The notes: generated from the letters alone by a model not told the origin. A stretch of 64,000 nt of DNA from Rhizobium sp. PP-CC-3A-592 (GCF_003217095.1 NZ_QJSR01000002.1:930001-994000); one strand, 5' to 3'. Positions 26,392 to 36,528 are shown, counted from the stretch's first letter. Numbers and translations are program-made.

Positions 26392-28200
26392 TTGCCCAGT
26401 CTGGACCGGACGATTCTCGAGGCTCTGTATAACGACCACCCCGACGCCGTTATCGTGACGGCGCCGGGAGGCGCGATCCTCTCGGCAAACGCAGCCGCGG
26501 CCAGCCTGTTCGGGTTCGATGCGTGCCTGATGGTCGGCCGGCCTTTCTCGCCCTTGCTCGACGAGGCCTTTCCGGATGGCGCGGGCAGCGCGCATGACAT
26601 CTCCGTTCTTTACAAACGCGCAGACGGTACGCGCTTTACGGGGATGACACGCACAATTACGGTTCCGGACGCCGGTGATGTGCCGGGAACATCCATTCGG
26701 ATCATTCGTGATAAACATCTGCGCGACGCCACTGACGACGTTCCGTCGATCCGCACCGTGGATACGGCTCTCGACGTCATCGCAGAGGGCATTGCGATTT
26801 ATGACAAGGACGAACGGCTGATCCTCTGCAACAGGGCCTATCGCCAGCTCTTCGGCCCAATTGGAGAGCGTTTGCAGATCGGCATGTCGGCGGCGGATTT
26901 CGCGCTGCAACTGCTGTCGGAAGAGGGGATGGATCTGGGATCGGTCGAGGCCGAGGCCTGGATTCGGCGTCAGGTCGACCTGTTCCGCAGAGCTGACGGC
27001 GTGCCGGTGATCTTCCCTTACAGCAACGGGCGATGGCTGAGGGCCGAGAATACGCTGACCGCCGACGGCAATACCGTTGCCATCCGGGTTGATGTGACCG
27101 ACCTGAAGAGAGTCGAACAAGAGCTGGATCGGCAACGGCAGGACTATGCGACGCTGGTCGAAACGATACCCGACTTCATCACCCGCATCTCGCCCGACCT
27201 CGTCTACACCTTCGTCAACCAGCGTTTCGCCGCCTGCATCGGCTTGTCCGCGGACGCAATTGTCGGCCGAAGCTGCCTCGATTTCGTCGCCGAGGACGAT
27301 CCGCTGGTGGATGTTTTTCGCGGCCTGACGCCGGAGGAGCCTGCCACGGCGCAGGAGCAGTGCCGCGTGTCCGCGAATGGCGTGGAGATCTGGATGCTGT
27401 GGTCGAACCTTGCGGTCTTCGACGGTCGGCGCCTTGTCGAATATGTCACGGTGGGGCGCGATATCACCGAGATGAAGCGGCAGCAGATGCGCATTGCCGA
27501 GCAGCGTTCGGAGTTGCAGCGGAAGAACGAGGCGCTGGGGCAATTCACCAGCAGCGTCTCGCACGACCTGAAGGCACCGATGCGGCAGATTTCCATGTTC
27601 GCAGAGATGATCGCCGACGACATCGCGACGGACAAACTGGAAGACGTGCCGGTTTACGCAACGCAGCTGCGGAGCAAATCACGACGCCTGATGCAACTGG
27701 TCGATAGCCTGCTCGACTATGCACGGATCGCAGACCGAATCACGAGCCCCCAGCGCGTGGGCTTGCACGACGTGGTCGAGGATGCGCTCGGCAATCTCCA
27801 GAACGATATCGCCGAGAGTGGCGCGCAGATTACGGTCGAGGCGCTTCCCGATGTGATCGGGGATTCGGAGCTGCTGAAGCGCCTCTTCCAGAACGTCATC
27901 GGCAACGCCATCAAGTACCGGCGGACGGGTGTGGCGCCGGAACTGACGATTACGGGACGGCGGGACGAGCGGTTCGCACACATCGCCTTTCCGGACAATG
28001 GCGTCGGCATCGATCCGCAACATGCGGACAGGATCTTCGACATCTTCCAGCGGCTGCACCGGGATGAGAGCATTTTCCCAGGCACCGGTGTCGGCCTGTC
28101 GCTCGCCAGGCGCATCGCGGAAAGTCATGGGGGCACGATCGTGCTCGACCTGGAGTACCGGAACGGCGCGCGCTTCATCGTCAGTCTTCCGGCAGCCTGA
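26392..28200 (+). CDS. Soluble multi-PAS sensor histidine kinase
   Basis: A 602-residue kinase with three PAS-like domains (about residues 5-110, 125-240 and 250-375), a HisKA dimerisation domain with phospho-acceptor His391 in SVSHDLKAP, and a HATPase domain with N box GNAIKYR, G1 DNGVGI and G2 GTGVGLSLARRIAESHGG. There is no membrane segment, so it should sense a cytoplasmic signal, for example redox state or a small ligand through PAS. No response regulator gene lies next to it. It begins with TTG, supported by AGAGG eight bases upstream. It follows sufA by 181 bases; a link to Fe-S metabolism is only a guess from position. Confidence 0.85.
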   Translation: MPSLDRTILEALYNDHPDAVIVTAPGGAILSANAAAASLFGFDACLMVGRPFSPLLDEAFPDGAGSAHDISVLYKRADGTRFTGMTRTITVPDAGDVPGTSIRIIRDKHLRDATDDVPSIRTVDTALDVIAEGIAIYDKDERLILCNRAYRQLFGPIGERLQIGMSAADFALQLLSEEGMDLGSVEAEAWIRRQVDLFRRADGVPVIFPYSNGRWLRAENTLTADGNTVAIRVDVTDLKRVEQELDRQRQDYATLVETIPDFITRISPDLVYTFVNQRFAACIGLSADAIVGRSCLDFVAEDDPLVDVFRGLTPEEPATAQEQCRVSANGVEIWMLWSNLAVFDGRRLVEYVTVGRDITEMKRQQMRIAEQRSELQRKNEALGQFTSSVSHDLKAPMRQISMFAEMIADDIATDKLEDVPVYATQLRSKSRRLMQLVDSLLDYARIADRITSPQRVGLHDVVEDALGNLQNDIAESGAQITVEALPDVIGDSELLKRLFQNVIGNAIKYRRTGVAPELTITGRRDERFAHIAFPDNGVGIDPQHADRIFDIFQRLHRDESIFPGTGVGLSLARRIAESHGGTIVLDLEYRNGARFIVSLPAA

Positions 28201-28216
28201 CGAGACGCTGGATGTG

Positions 28217-28247
28217 AAAAGGCCCGCTTGAAGTGAGCGGGCCTTTC
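28217..28247. terminator. Bidirectional rho-independent terminator
   Basis: An 11-bp perfect stem AAAGGCCCGCT/AGCGGGCCTTT with a seven-base loop lies between the convergent kinase and gcvP genes. T runs flank it on both strands (TTTT on the minus strand, TTT on the plus strand), so it can serve both genes. Confidence 0.85.
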
Positions 28248-28252
28248 CCAGG

Positions 28253-31135
28253 TTACTCTGCGGCTTCGGCGTAATCCTCGAGCGGCGGGCAGGTGCAGAC
28301 GAGGTTTCGGTCGCCATAGACGTTGTCGACGCGGTTGACCGGCGACCAGTATTTGTCGACGCGGAAGGCGCCGGGCGGGAAGCAGGCCTGTTCGCGGGAG
28401 TAGGGGCGGTCCCAGTCTCCGACGAGGTCTTCCACCGTGTGCGGGGCGTTCTTCAGCGGATTGTTGGTCCGGTCGAGACGGCCGTCCTCGACGGCACGGG
28501 CTTCCTCGCGGATGGCCAGCATCGCGTCGCAGAAGCGGTCGATCTCGGCTTTGGTTTCCGACTCGGTCGGTTCGACCATCAATGTACCGGCAACGGGCCA
28601 GCTCATGGTCGGGGCGTGGAAGCCGCAGTCGATGAGGCGCTTGGCGACATCGTCCACGGTGACGCCGGCACTTTCGCCCAGCGGGCGCGTGTCGATGATG
28701 CACTCATGCGCCACACGGCCCTTTTCCGACGTGTAGAGCACGTCATACGCGCCCTTGAGGCGGGCGGCGATGTAGTTGGCGTTGAGGATGGCGACCTTGG
28801 TCGCCTGCGTCAGGCCTTCGCCACCCATCATCAGGCAGTAGCTCCACGAGATTGGCAGGATGGAGGCCGAGCCGAAGGGAGCAGCCGACACCGCGCCCGT
28901 ACCGGCACTGTCGGGATTGGACGGATCGCGCGGTAGGAAAGGTGCGAGGTGCGCCTTGACGCCGATCGGCCCCATGCCCGGACCGCCGCCGCCATGCGGG
29001 ATGCAGAATGTCTTGTGCAGGTTGAGATGGCTGACGTCGGAGCCGATATCGCCCGGGCGGGACAGGCCGACCATGGCGTTCATGTTGGCACCGTCGAGAT
29101 AGACCTGACCGCCATGCGTGTGGACGATCTCGCAGACCTCGCGTACGCTTTCCTCGAACACGCCATGTGTCGAGGGATAGGTGATCATGCAGCAGGCGAG
29201 CGTATCGGCATATTGCTCTGCTTTCGCACGGAAATCATCCATGTCGATATCGCCATTGGCGCTGACCTTGACCACGACGACCTTCATGCCGACCATCTGG
29301 GCGGATGCCGGATTGGTGCCATGGGCCGATGTCGGGATGAGGCAGATGTCGCGGTGCCCCTCATTGTTGGCAAGGTGGTAGGCGCGGATCGTCAGGAGGC
29401 CGGCATATTCGCCCTGCGCGCCGGAGTTCGGCTGCATGGAGATCGCGTCGTAGCCGGTGACGGCGCAGAGCTTTTCGGAGAGATCGTCGATCATCGCCTT
29501 GTAGCCGAGCGCCTGGTCGGCGGGAACGAAGGGGTGAATCTCGGCGAATTCCGGCCAGGTGATCGGCAGCATTTCGGCTGTCGCGTTCAGCTTCATCGTG
29601 CAGGAGCCGAGCGGGATCATGGCTCGGTCGAGCGCGAGGTCGCGATCCGAGAGCCGGCGGATGTAGCGGGTCATCTCGCTTTCCGCGCGGTTCATGTGGA
29701 AGATCGGGTGGGTAAGGTAGGCGCTGCGGCGCAGGAGTGCCGACGGCAGGCGGTAATCCGGCTCGAACTGTGCCACCTTGAAATCGCCGCCAAAGGCGCG
29801 CCAGACGGATTCGAGCGTGATCGGGCGCGAGCGCTCATCGAGGCTGATGCCGATGCGGGTCTCGCCGATCTTGCGCAGGTTGACACCTTCCGCCACCGCC
29901 GCCTTCATGATGACGGACTGCAGCTTGCCGACCTCGACGGTGACCGTGTCGAAGAAGGTTTCCGGCTCGACGGCGTAACCAAGAGCCTCAAGCCCCTTGG
30001 CAAGGCGAACCGTTTTCTGGTGGATGCTCTGCGCGATGGCCTTGATGCCTTCCGGCCCATGGAACACCGCATACATCGACGCCATGACGGCCAGCAGCAC
30101 CTGCGCGGTGCAGATGTTGGACGTCGCCTTCTCGCGGCGGATATGCTGCTCGCGGGTCTGGAGCGACAGGCGATAGGCGCGATTGCCGCGGCTATCGACC
30201 GAGACTCCGACGAGGCGGCCGGGCATCGATCGCTTGTGCGCGTCCTTGACGGCCATGTAGGCCGCATGCGGCCCGCCATAGCCGACGGGAACGCCGAAGC
30301 GCTGCGTCGATCCGATGGCGATATCGGCGCCCATTTCGCCGGGCGATTTCAACAGCGCCAACGCCATGGGATCGGCAGCCATCACGGCGATCGCACCAGT
30401 CTGGTGCAGGCGGGAAATCAGCCCGGTGAAGTCACTGACATGCCCGTAGGTGCCGGGATACTGAAAGATCGCGCCGAAGACGTCGGCCGACTGCATGTCC
30501 GTAAACGGGTTGCCGACGAGGATCGTCCAGCCGAGCGGTTCGGCGCGGGTCTTCAGAAGTGCGATCGTCTGCGGATGGCAGTTCTCATCGACGAAGAAGA
30601 TCTTCTGCTTCGACTTCGAGACACGTTCCGCCATGGCCATGGCTTCGGCCGCAGCCGTTGCTTCGTCCAGCAGCGAGGAATTGGCAACGTCGAGGCCGGT
30701 GAGGTCGCAGACCATGGTCTGATAGTTCAGCAGCGCCTCAAGACGCCCCTGGCTGATCTCCGGCTGGTAGGGCGTGTAAGCCGTGTACCAAGCAGGGTTT
30801 TCAAGGATATTGCGCTGGACGACCGGCGGCGTGATGGTGCCGTAGTAGCCTTGCCCGATCAGCGAGACCAGCGGCTTGTTCATGTTCGCCGTTTCGCGCA
30901 GCGTATCGAGCGCTTCGCGTTCGGTGAGCGCCGCACCCCAGGCGAGCGGCGTCTTCTGGCGGATGGAAGCGGGAACCGTATCGTCGATCAGGGCGTCCAG
31001 CGTGGGATAGCCGATCACCTTCAGCATCGCGTCCATTTCGGACGGCGAGGGGCCGATATGGCGGCGGTTGGCGAAGTCGTACGGCTGATAATCCGTGAAG
31101 GTGAAATCGGCCGGCGTTGTCACAGGTGTCGTCAT
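28253..31135 (-). CDS. gcvP: Glycine dehydrogenase (decarboxylating), P protein
   Basis: A 960-residue P protein of the glycine cleavage system, the PLP enzyme that decarboxylates glycine and loads the aminomethyl group onto lipoyl-GcvH. Both homologous halves are present in one chain, as in most Proteobacteria. The PLP lysine is Lys708 in [17 protein letters not shown]. The start at 31135 overlaps the gcvH stop (TGATG), giving tight coupling; the longer open frame is the gcvH antisense frame and is not used. Operon order is gcvT-gcvH-gcvP. Confidence 0.97.
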   Translation of the reverse strand: MTTPVTTPADFTFTDYQPYDFANRRHIGPSPSEMDAMLKVIGYPTLDALIDDTVPASIRQKTPLAWGAALTEREALDTLRETANMNKPLVSLIGQGYYGTITPPVVQRNILENPAWYTAYTPYQPEISQGRLEALLNYQTMVCDLTGLDVANSSLLDEATAAAEAMAMAERVSKSKQKIFFVDENCHPQTIALLKTRAEPLGWTILVGNPFTDMQSADVFGAIFQYPGTYGHVSDFTGLISRLHQTGAIAVMAADPMALALLKSPGEMGADIAIGSTQRFGVPVGYGGPHAAYMAVKDAHKRSMPGRLVGVSVDSRGNRAYRLSLQTREQHIRREKATSNICTAQVLLAVMASMYAVFHGPEGIKAIAQSIHQKTVRLAKGLEALGYAVEPETFFDTVTVEVGKLQSVIMKAAVAEGVNLRKIGETRIGISLDERSRPITLESVWRAFGGDFKVAQFEPDYRLPSALLRRSAYLTHPIFHMNRAESEMTRYIRRLSDRDLALDRAMIPLGSCTMKLNATAEMLPITWPEFAEIHPFVPADQALGYKAMIDDLSEKLCAVTGYDAISMQPNSGAQGEYAGLLTIRAYHLANNEGHRDICLIPTSAHGTNPASAQMVGMKVVVVKVSANGDIDMDDFRAKAEQYADTLACCMITYPSTHGVFEESVREVCEIVHTHGGQVYLDGANMNAMVGLSRPGDIGSDVSHLNLHKTFCIPHGGGGPGMGPIGVKAHLAPFLPRDPSNPDSAGTGAVSAAPFGSASILPISWSYCLMMGGEGLTQATKVAILNANYIAARLKGAYDVLYTSEKGRVAHECIIDTRPLGESAGVTVDDVAKRLIDCGFHAPTMSWPVAGTLMVEPTESETKAEIDRFCDAMLAIREEARAVEDGRLDRTNNPLKNAPHTVEDLVGDWDRPYSREQACFPPGAFRVDKYWSPVNRVDNVYGDRNLVCTCPPLEDYAEAAE

Positions 31136-31497
31136 CAGGCGATCAGCTCCTTGTAGGCGTCCTCGTCCAGCAGCGCGTTGGCAGCGGAGGGGTCGGAGAG
31201 TTTTAGCTTGAAGAACCAGCCGGCGCCCTGCGGGTCGCCATTGACGAGCGCGGGGTCCTCGACGATGGCCGGGTTGGTTTCGACGATCTCGCCGTCCAGC
31301 GGACAATAGACGTCGGAGGCAGCCTTGACGGATTCGACGGTCGCCGCGCTCTCGCCCTTGGTGAGGGCCGTGCCGGTTTCGGGCAGTTCCACAAAAACGA
31401 GGTCGCCGAGCTGGTCGGCCGCGTGCTTGGTGATGCCGACAGTCGCGACGTCGCCGTCGATCTGCAGCCACTCATGTTCGTCGGTGAATTTCAGCAT
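31135..31497 (-). CDS. gcvH: Glycine cleavage system H protein
   Basis: A 120-residue lipoyl carrier that shuttles the aminomethyl group between GcvP, GcvT and dihydrolipoamide dehydrogenase. The lipoylation site is Lys58 in ESVKAASD. Length and the LPETGT and DGEIVE blocks fit. It lies 15 bases after gcvT and overlaps gcvP by one base. Confidence 0.97.
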   Translation of the reverse strand: MLKFTDEHEWLQIDGDVATVGITKHAADQLGDLVFVELPETGTALTKGESAATVESVKAASDVYCPLDGEIVETNPAIVEDPALVNGDPQGAGWFFKLKLSDPSAANALLDEDAYKELIA

Positions 31498-31512
31498 GGG
31501 ATCGGCTCCTGA

Positions 31513-32667
31513 TCAGCGCTTGTAGGTGGGAGTGATGAAGGGAAGAGCGGAAACGGTCATCGGCAGATACTTGCCGCGCAGTTCCGCAAAAACGGTGGTG
31601 CCCGCCGTTGCGAGCCCGGTCTCGACATAGCCCATGGCCACGGGATGGCCGACGCTGGGGCCGAAGCTGCCCGAGGTGACCTTGCCAACTTCGATCGTAC
31701 CGGTCGCGTCGGAATAGAGCGTCGCACCGCCGCGCACCGGCGCCTTGCCGTCCGGCTTCAGGCCGACGCGGCGGATCGCCGTGCCGTTCGTTTGCGCGTC
31801 CAGAATGGCGCCGGCGCCTGGAAAGCCGCCGCTGCGGGCGCCGCCCGAGCGGCGGGATTTCTGGATGGCCCATTCGAGCGCCGCCTCGATGGGGCAGGTC
31901 GTCGTGTCGATGTCGTTGCCGTAGAGACACAGGCCGGCTTCGAGCCGCAGCGAGTCGCGGGCGCCGAGACCGATCGGCAAAACATCGGGATGATCGAGCA
32001 GGCGACGGGCGATATCTTCAGCCTTATCGGCGGGAATGGAAATCTCGAATCCGTCCTCGCCGGTGTAGCCGGAGCGGGAGATGATGCAGGGCACGTCGTG
32101 GATCAGCGCCTCGGCCACATCCATGAAGCGCATGGCGGCGACATCGGCCCAGAGCTCGGCCAGAACGCCTTCCGCACGCGGACCCTGCAGCGCCAGAAGC
32201 GCGCGGTCTTCGAGCAGCGTCAGTTCGAACCGGTCGCCCAGATGCGCCTTCAGGTGCGCGAAATCGGCGTGTTTGCAGGCCGCATTGACCACGATCAGGA
32301 ACCGGCCGGGCAGGCGCGCAATCATCAGGTCGTCGAGGATGCCGCCGGTCTCATCGGTGAAGAGGGCGTAGCGCTGGCGGCCCTCGGCAATGCCGAGCAC
32401 ATCGACAGGCACAAGGCTTTCCAGAGCCAGCGCCGCGTCTTCCAGCGTGCCGGATGCGGCGCGCAGCTCGACCTGTCCCATATGCGACACGTCGAACAGA
32501 CCGGCAGCGTCGCGGGTATGCAAATGCTCCTTGAGGACACCGGCGGGATATTGAACCGGCATGTCGTAGCCGGCAAAGGGCACCATGCGGGCGCCGAGGG
32601 AGAGATGCAGGGCGTGCAACGGCGTCTGCTTCAACGGGGCGTCGTTCAAGGCTGTGTGATCGTCCAA
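31513..32667 (-). CDS. gcvT: Aminomethyltransferase, glycine cleavage T protein
   Basis: A 384-residue T protein that moves the one-carbon unit from GcvH to tetrahydrofolate and releases ammonia. Conserved blocks include MVPFAGYDMPVQYP, GLFDVSHMGQ, LALQGP and SRSGYTGEDGFEI. I chose the TTG at 32667 because GGAGA lies about seven bases upstream and homologues typically begin MDD-x-ALK-like just before TPLHALH; an ATG at 32691 lacks a ribosome site. The gene is first in gcvTHP and sits behind a tandem glycine riboswitch. Confidence 0.93.
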   Translation of the reverse strand: MDDHTALNDAPLKQTPLHALHLSLGARMVPFAGYDMPVQYPAGVLKEHLHTRDAAGLFDVSHMGQVELRAASGTLEDAALALESLVPVDVLGIAEGRQRYALFTDETGGILDDLMIARLPGRFLIVVNAACKHADFAHLKAHLGDRFELTLLEDRALLALQGPRAEGVLAELWADVAAMRFMDVAEALIHDVPCIISRSGYTGEDGFEISIPADKAEDIARRLLDHPDVLPIGLGARDSLRLEAGLCLYGNDIDTTTCPIEAALEWAIQKSRRSGGARSGGFPGAGAILDAQTNGTAIRRVGLKPDGKAPVRGGATLYSDATGTIEVGKVTSGSFGPSVGHPVAMGYVETGLATAGTTVFAELRGKYLPMTVSALPFITPTYKR

Positions 32668-32739
32668 ATCCGGTCTCCAGGTTGGCGCCATGCGCCGGCT
32701 CGTGTCAACGCGCACGGAGTCGTGACGTCGAATGAGCCC

Positions 32740-32890
32740 CCTCTGTTCCTTTGCCTGAGATTGTTATCCCTTCGGCGAGCGAAATGCTTCTCTCCAGAGT
32801 CCTGCCGGCATCCTGATGGTTCGTGGGCCTGAGAGTTTCCGGGGCGGTTGCTCCTTCGGCACCAGCTCGAAGCTGGATTCTCCCAACAAG
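32740..32890 (-). promoter_or_regulatory. Tandem glycine riboswitch upstream of gcvT
   Basis: Read on the minus strand, the first aptamer (about 32888-32825) has GGGAGA, then GCCGAAGGAGCAACC and AACTCTCAGGC; the second (about 32800-32740) has GGAGAG, then CGCCGAAGGGATAACA and ATCTCAGGCAAAGGA. These are the conserved blocks of the two glycine-binding domains of the gcvT RNA class. Glycine binding normally turns the operon on. The short linker to the gcvT start should contain the expression platform; I see no T-rich terminator, so control may be at translation start. Confidence 0.93.
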
Positions 32891-32900
32891 ATCGGGTTCA

Positions 32901-32929
32901 GATAAGAAGGATAGGGCATCCTTGGCAAG
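32901..32929 (-). promoter_or_regulatory. Predicted promoter of the riboswitch-gcvTHP transcript
   Basis: CTTGCC (32929-32924), 17 bases, then CTTATC (32906-32901) on the minus strand. The -35 matches five of six rhizobial consensus bases, the -10 is weak. The implied start near 32894 is a few bases ahead of the first aptamer, which fits well. Confidence 0.4.
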
Positions 32930-33092
32930 CGGAAAATGTCGCAACGGCCAAGATTTTCGTCGCCGCTGGCATGGTGCGGAAAGCGCGCCGACGCGTGGAC
33001 GTGCCCGTTTCCGGCTTTGCTTTATCCCGGGCTCGCGATAGCAATGGGGTCGGATCATTTGCTATCGCGCGGACGCGCGTGGAGACGACGAC

Positions 33093-33581
33093 ATGCCTTC
33101 GGTGAAGACCACTCTTATTGCCGCCCTGTCGATGGCATTGCCTATGACGCTTGCCGCCATGCCAGCCGTATCGGCCGAAACCGCCAAGAGCGGTGGGCAG
33201 GTCGTTGCGGGCGCGCTGACGATCTCCGGCGGCACCGCCAAGCCGATGCCGCCCGGTGCGAAGGTCGGGGGCGGGGGGCTGACGATCGTCAATACCGGGC
33301 AGGCGGACGACAGGCTCGTTGCGGTCGAGAGCCCTGCGGCCGGCCGTGTCGAGCTGCATGAGATGACGATGGACAACGACGTGATGCGCATGCGCAAGCT
33401 CGACGGCATTCCCGTGCCGGCGGGGCAAACGGTGACGCTTGCCGGCGGCGGGCTGCACCTGATGTTCATGGATGTTGCAAAACCATTTCGCCAGGGCGAC
33501 ACGATCCCGCTGACGCTCACCTTCGAAACGGCGGGGAACGTTACCTACGAACTCCCGGTGGGCACGCTCGCCGGACAGTAA
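33093..33581 (+). CDS. Periplasmic copper chaperone, PCuAC family
   Basis: A 162-residue secreted protein: signal peptide to about residue 28, then a PCuAC domain. The copper-site pattern H(M)-x10-M-x21-H-x-M is complete with His89, Met100, His122 and Met124. These proteins hold Cu(I) in the periplasm and help load the CuA centre of cytochrome oxidase. No SCO or oxidase gene is adjacent. GGAGA precedes the ATG. It converges with the MscS gene, nine bases apart. Confidence 0.9.
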   Translation: MPSVKTTLIAALSMALPMTLAAMPAVSAETAKSGGQVVAGALTISGGTAKPMPPGAKVGGGGLTIVNTGQADDRLVAVESPAAGRVELHEMTMDNDVMRMRKLDGIPVPAGQTVTLAGGGLHLMFMDVAKPFRQGDTIPLTLTFETAGNVTYELPVGTLAGQ

Positions 33582-33590
33582 TTTACCGTC

Positions 33591-34712
33591 TCAGGCCTGT
33601 GCGCGCATGGGTGTGGTGGTGACGGCGATGTTGCCGAGAGCATCTGCGGTCTTGAGTTCCGCGCGCAGGTGCGGAAGGGCGGTGGGATAGGTACTTGCGA
33701 TGAAGCCGATGATCTTCTCGCGCATCTCGCAACGCAGGTCGAAGGCACGTGCGGCATTGGATGCCGAGCAGAGGATGCGGATCTCTACGGTCTCCGGCTT
33801 CAGGTCCGTCACCGCAATATTGATGACCTGCCCATCCCAGAGCGGAGATGCCGCAGCGATCTTCTCAGCCTCCTTGCGAACGGCATCGACGGGCACGCTG
33901 TAGTCGAGATAGACCATCACGGTTCCGATCAGAGCAGCGGTTTCGCGGGTCCAGTTCTGGAACGGCTTTTCGATGAAGTAGCTGAGCGGCAACACGAGCC
34001 GGCGCCAGTCCCAGATCTTGACAACGACATAGGTCGCGGTGATCTCCTCCACATTCCCCCATTCGCCTTCGATCAGCAGCGCATCGTCGAGACGGATGGG
34101 TTGGGTGATGGCAAGCTGAATACCGGCGAAGAGGTTCTTGAGCACCGGCTGCAGCGCCAGACCGAGCACAATGCCCGCAACGCCCGCGGAGGCGAGAAGG
34201 CTGACCCCATATTGCTGCACGGCCGGAAATGTCATCAGGCAGGCGGCGACGCCAAAGATGATGATGACGAAGCCGGCGATGCGCTCCATGATCCGCGATT
34301 GGGTAACGTGCTTGCGGGCGAGAAGATTGTCTTCCGCATCGAGCTTGAAGCGGCGCAGATAGACCGTCGTCCAGATATGCAGCGTGACCTTGGCGATCCA
34401 GGCGAAGACGAGGATGAAGCCGAGCAGCAGGGTATGATGCAGGGTCTCAGCCTGATTGGACGTCAGCGGCGCGATGGAGACGCCGAAGGAGAGGGCAACC
34501 ATGATGGCCACCAGTCGGGTCGGGCGCTCCGAGCGTGCCACCAGCGACCGCCAGAACAGATCGTACTTCGCGGCAATCCGCGTCGCGATCTCGAACAGGA
34601 TCCTGTGGACGAAGATGCCGATGCCGAACAGCAGCACAAGAAGGATGACGCTGACGGCCCATGCGGGCACCCAGCGCAGGGATTGGTCCAGCCATGTGAT
34701 CATATCGCTCAT
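33591..34712 (-). CDS. MscS-family mechanosensitive ion channel
   Basis: A 373-residue inner-membrane protein with about four N-terminal membrane helices, a pore-lining helix (SAGVAGIVLGLALQPVLKNL) and the MscS beta domain (GEWGNVEEITATYVVVKIWD, then LPLSYFIEKPFQNWTR). It should open under membrane tension and release solutes after osmotic downshock. The acidic loop and cytoplasmic C-terminal domain fit the small MscS/YnaI-like subgroup. It is transcribed alone. Confidence 0.9.
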   Translation of the reverse strand: MSDMITWLDQSLRWVPAWAVSVILLVLLFGIGIFVHRILFEIATRIAAKYDLFWRSLVARSERPTRLVAIMVALSFGVSIAPLTSNQAETLHHTLLLGFILVFAWIAKVTLHIWTTVYLRRFKLDAEDNLLARKHVTQSRIMERIAGFVIIIFGVAACLMTFPAVQQYGVSLLASAGVAGIVLGLALQPVLKNLFAGIQLAITQPIRLDDALLIEGEWGNVEEITATYVVVKIWDWRRLVLPLSYFIEKPFQNWTRETAALIGTVMVYLDYSVPVDAVRKEAEKIAAASPLWDGQVINIAVTDLKPETVEIRILCSASNAARAFDLRCEMREKIIGFIASTYPTALPHLRAELKTADALGNIAVTTTPMRAQA

Positions 34713-34889
34713 GCGAAGAGGTTAGGGTGCGCTGCAGCATTGTGAAGGCCCTGCGTTGGCTTTTCTGGCGCGCTTGCCGTTGCAAGCGGGGTTCAGGAAA
34801 GATTAACCATGTAAGGCGAGTGTGTTAGCGGTGCGCTTCACGCGCCGCTGCGACACAACTTCGTCGCGATTGTGATCGATAGAGGCCGC

Positions 34890-35918
34890 ATGCCAGCATT
34901 TCCTCGCCTGAAAGCCCTTCGCAAGGCCTGCGTCCAGACTGCCGCTATCGCCGCGCTCGGCATGGCGCTCAGCGGCTGCATGGCGCTCGACATGACGGAA
35001 GCGCCGCCGAAGCTCTCGTCGAAGATGGTGGCGGAGATGACGCGCAAGGGCATGAAGGCGGAGAGCCCGGTGCTCGTGCGCATCTTCAAGCAGGAAAGCG
35101 AACTGGAGATCTGGAAGATCGACCGGAGCGGCAAATATGCCCTGTTGAAAACCTACCCGATCTGCCGCTGGTCGGGAGATCTCGGGCCGAAGCGGAAGTC
35201 GGGCGACCGGCATGCGCCGGAAGGCTTCTACCATGTCACCAAGGGCATGCTGAACCCGAACTCCCAGTTCTACGTGTCGTTCAACCTTGGCTATCCCAAC
35301 CGGCTGGAGAGCGCGCTCGGCTACACGGGCGAGGCGCTGATGGTGCATGGTGCCTGCTCGTCGTCGGGCTGCTACGCCATGACCGACCAGGGCGTGGGCG
35401 AAATCTACGCGATCGTCGCGCGGGCGCTCGAGGGCGGACAACCGAGTTTTCAGGTGCAGGCCTATCCCTTCCGCATGACCGCCCAGAATATGGCGGCTCA
35501 TCGCGGCGATCCTGATCTCGCCTTCTGGCGCGTGCTCAAGGAAAGCTACGACGCCTTCGCCATCACCCGCCGGCAGCCGAAGGTGTCGGCATGCGGCGGG
35601 CGCTACGTGTTCGACAAGACGTTCCTGAACGGCGAGCCGACGGACCCGCTGGCACCGTGCCCGGAGGCCGCGCCCGGCATCGAGCCGCAGGCGCTTGCCA
35701 AGATCGCAGAAGAGAGCCGCGCGATCGACGCTCTCATCGGCGGGCCCGTGCCGATTGCCGCCTCCATGAGCGCCTATGTCGATGGCGGCATGCATCCGGT
35801 TTTCCGAACGCTCCTGAAGCAGACGGGCGCCAAGGGGATGGCGGCGAAGGTGTCCGGTACGAAGTACCCGATCAGCCGGCCGGACGCGGCTCTCGCCGAT
35901 CCGTTTGCCGGGAAATAG
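34890..35918 (+). CDS. L,D-transpeptidase (YkuD/ErfK, YafK-like) lipoprotein
   Basis: A 342-residue predicted lipoprotein with lipobox LSGC (Cys30) and a YkuD catalytic domain. The active site is HGACSSSGCYAM with His153 and Cys161. Such enzymes form L,D cross-links in peptidoglycan or attach proteins to it, which is important in Rhizobiales where L,D cross-links are common. The ATG at 34890 has GAGG upstream; an in-frame GTG 18 bases earlier lies before this ribosome site. The C-terminal 90 residues are family-specific and of unknown role. Confidence 0.88.
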   Translation: MPAFPRLKALRKACVQTAAIAALGMALSGCMALDMTEAPPKLSSKMVAEMTRKGMKAESPVLVRIFKQESELEIWKIDRSGKYALLKTYPICRWSGDLGPKRKSGDRHAPEGFYHVTKGMLNPNSQFYVSFNLGYPNRLESALGYTGEALMVHGACSSSGCYAMTDQGVGEIYAIVARALEGGQPSFQVQAYPFRMTAQNMAAHRGDPDLAFWRVLKESYDAFAITRRQPKVSACGGRYVFDKTFLNGEPTDPLAPCPEAAPGIEPQALAKIAEESRAIDALIGGPVPIAASMSAYVDGGMHPVFRTLLKQTGAKGMAAKVSGTKYPISRPDAALADPFAGK

Positions 35919-36168
35919 GGCAACAGCCGGCGCTGGCGCGCCGACTGTCTTGGCCTCATCGGATGCGCCCTCGACGGGCCGTAAAGATCAGAGCGATCGG
36001 GCGTCGTTCACCATGCGCATTAGCTATGCTCCATATTAAAAAGCCGGCGATGACCGCGCCTATATTGTCGAGTCTCATCACCTCATGTAGCAATCTTTCC
36101 CGTGTCCCTCGCCATTCCGGCAGGGACGCCCGATAACAATCGGGACATTCGATCTCGGGGGAGATTTC

Positions 36169-36528
36169 ATGAAGACCTTTATTCGTATCGCCTTTGCAAC
36201 CACCATTCTTCTCGCCGGCCCGGTCAGCTCGGCCTTCGCCTTCGGCGCCATTGCGGTCAACGACGAACAAGGCATGGCGGCCGACGAAGCCGGCTATGGA
36301 ATGGGTTGGGGAAGCTCCCGCAAGGAAGCCGAAAGCAACGCCGTTAAGGAGTGCAAGTCGGCCGGAAACGATGACTGCAAGGTTGCCGTATGGTTCGAAC
36401 AGTGCGGCGCCTATGCTGGCGACCGCGTCAATTACGGCATCGGCTACGGCTCGACCCAGAAGGCAGCCGAGACGATGGCGACGAAGGATTGCCCGAATTG
36501 CAAGATCGTCGTTTCGGATTGCCAGTAA
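36169..36528 (+). CDS. Secreted DUF4189 protein
   Basis: A 119-residue exported protein with a signal peptide (cleavage near residue 24) and a DUF4189 domain: repeated GYGMGWGSSRKEAESNA and GIGYGSTQKAAETMA units with conserved cysteines (CKS, DDCKV, QCGAY, DCPNCK) that probably form disulfides. Function is unknown. GGGGGAG lies six bases ahead of the ATG. The leader has two stem-loops (GTCCCT 36104-36109 with AGGGAC 36122-36127, and CCCGAT-AACA-ATCGGG at 36129-36144). Confidence 0.82.
   Translation: MKTFIRIAFATTILLAGPVSSAFAFGAIAVNDEQGMAADEAGYGMGWGSSRKEAESNAVKECKSAGNDDCKVAVWFEQCGAYAGDRVNYGIGYGSTQKAAETMATKDCPNCKIVVSDCQ

Noticed and set aside
28949-31156. A very long open frame (735 codons) antisense to gcvP
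   Set aside because: Its composition is that of a mirror of gcvP codons in GC-rich DNA, with no domain-like segments; gcvP is certain. The same applies to long antisense frames over gcvT, tyrS, rhlE, glmS and recG.
34767-34785. Perfect CGCTTGC-CGTT-GCAAGCG hairpin between mscS-like and L,D-transpeptidase genes
   Set aside because: No T run and wrong place for a terminator of either gene (both start there); may be a chance palindrome.
35956-36078. 40-codon minus-strand ORF with a short hydrophobic segment between the L,D-transpeptidase and DUF4189 genes
   Set aside because: The only AGG lies two bases from the ATG, too close to work well, and the tail is Arg-rich as in chance frames. Kept out of the features but could be checked with ribosome profiling.
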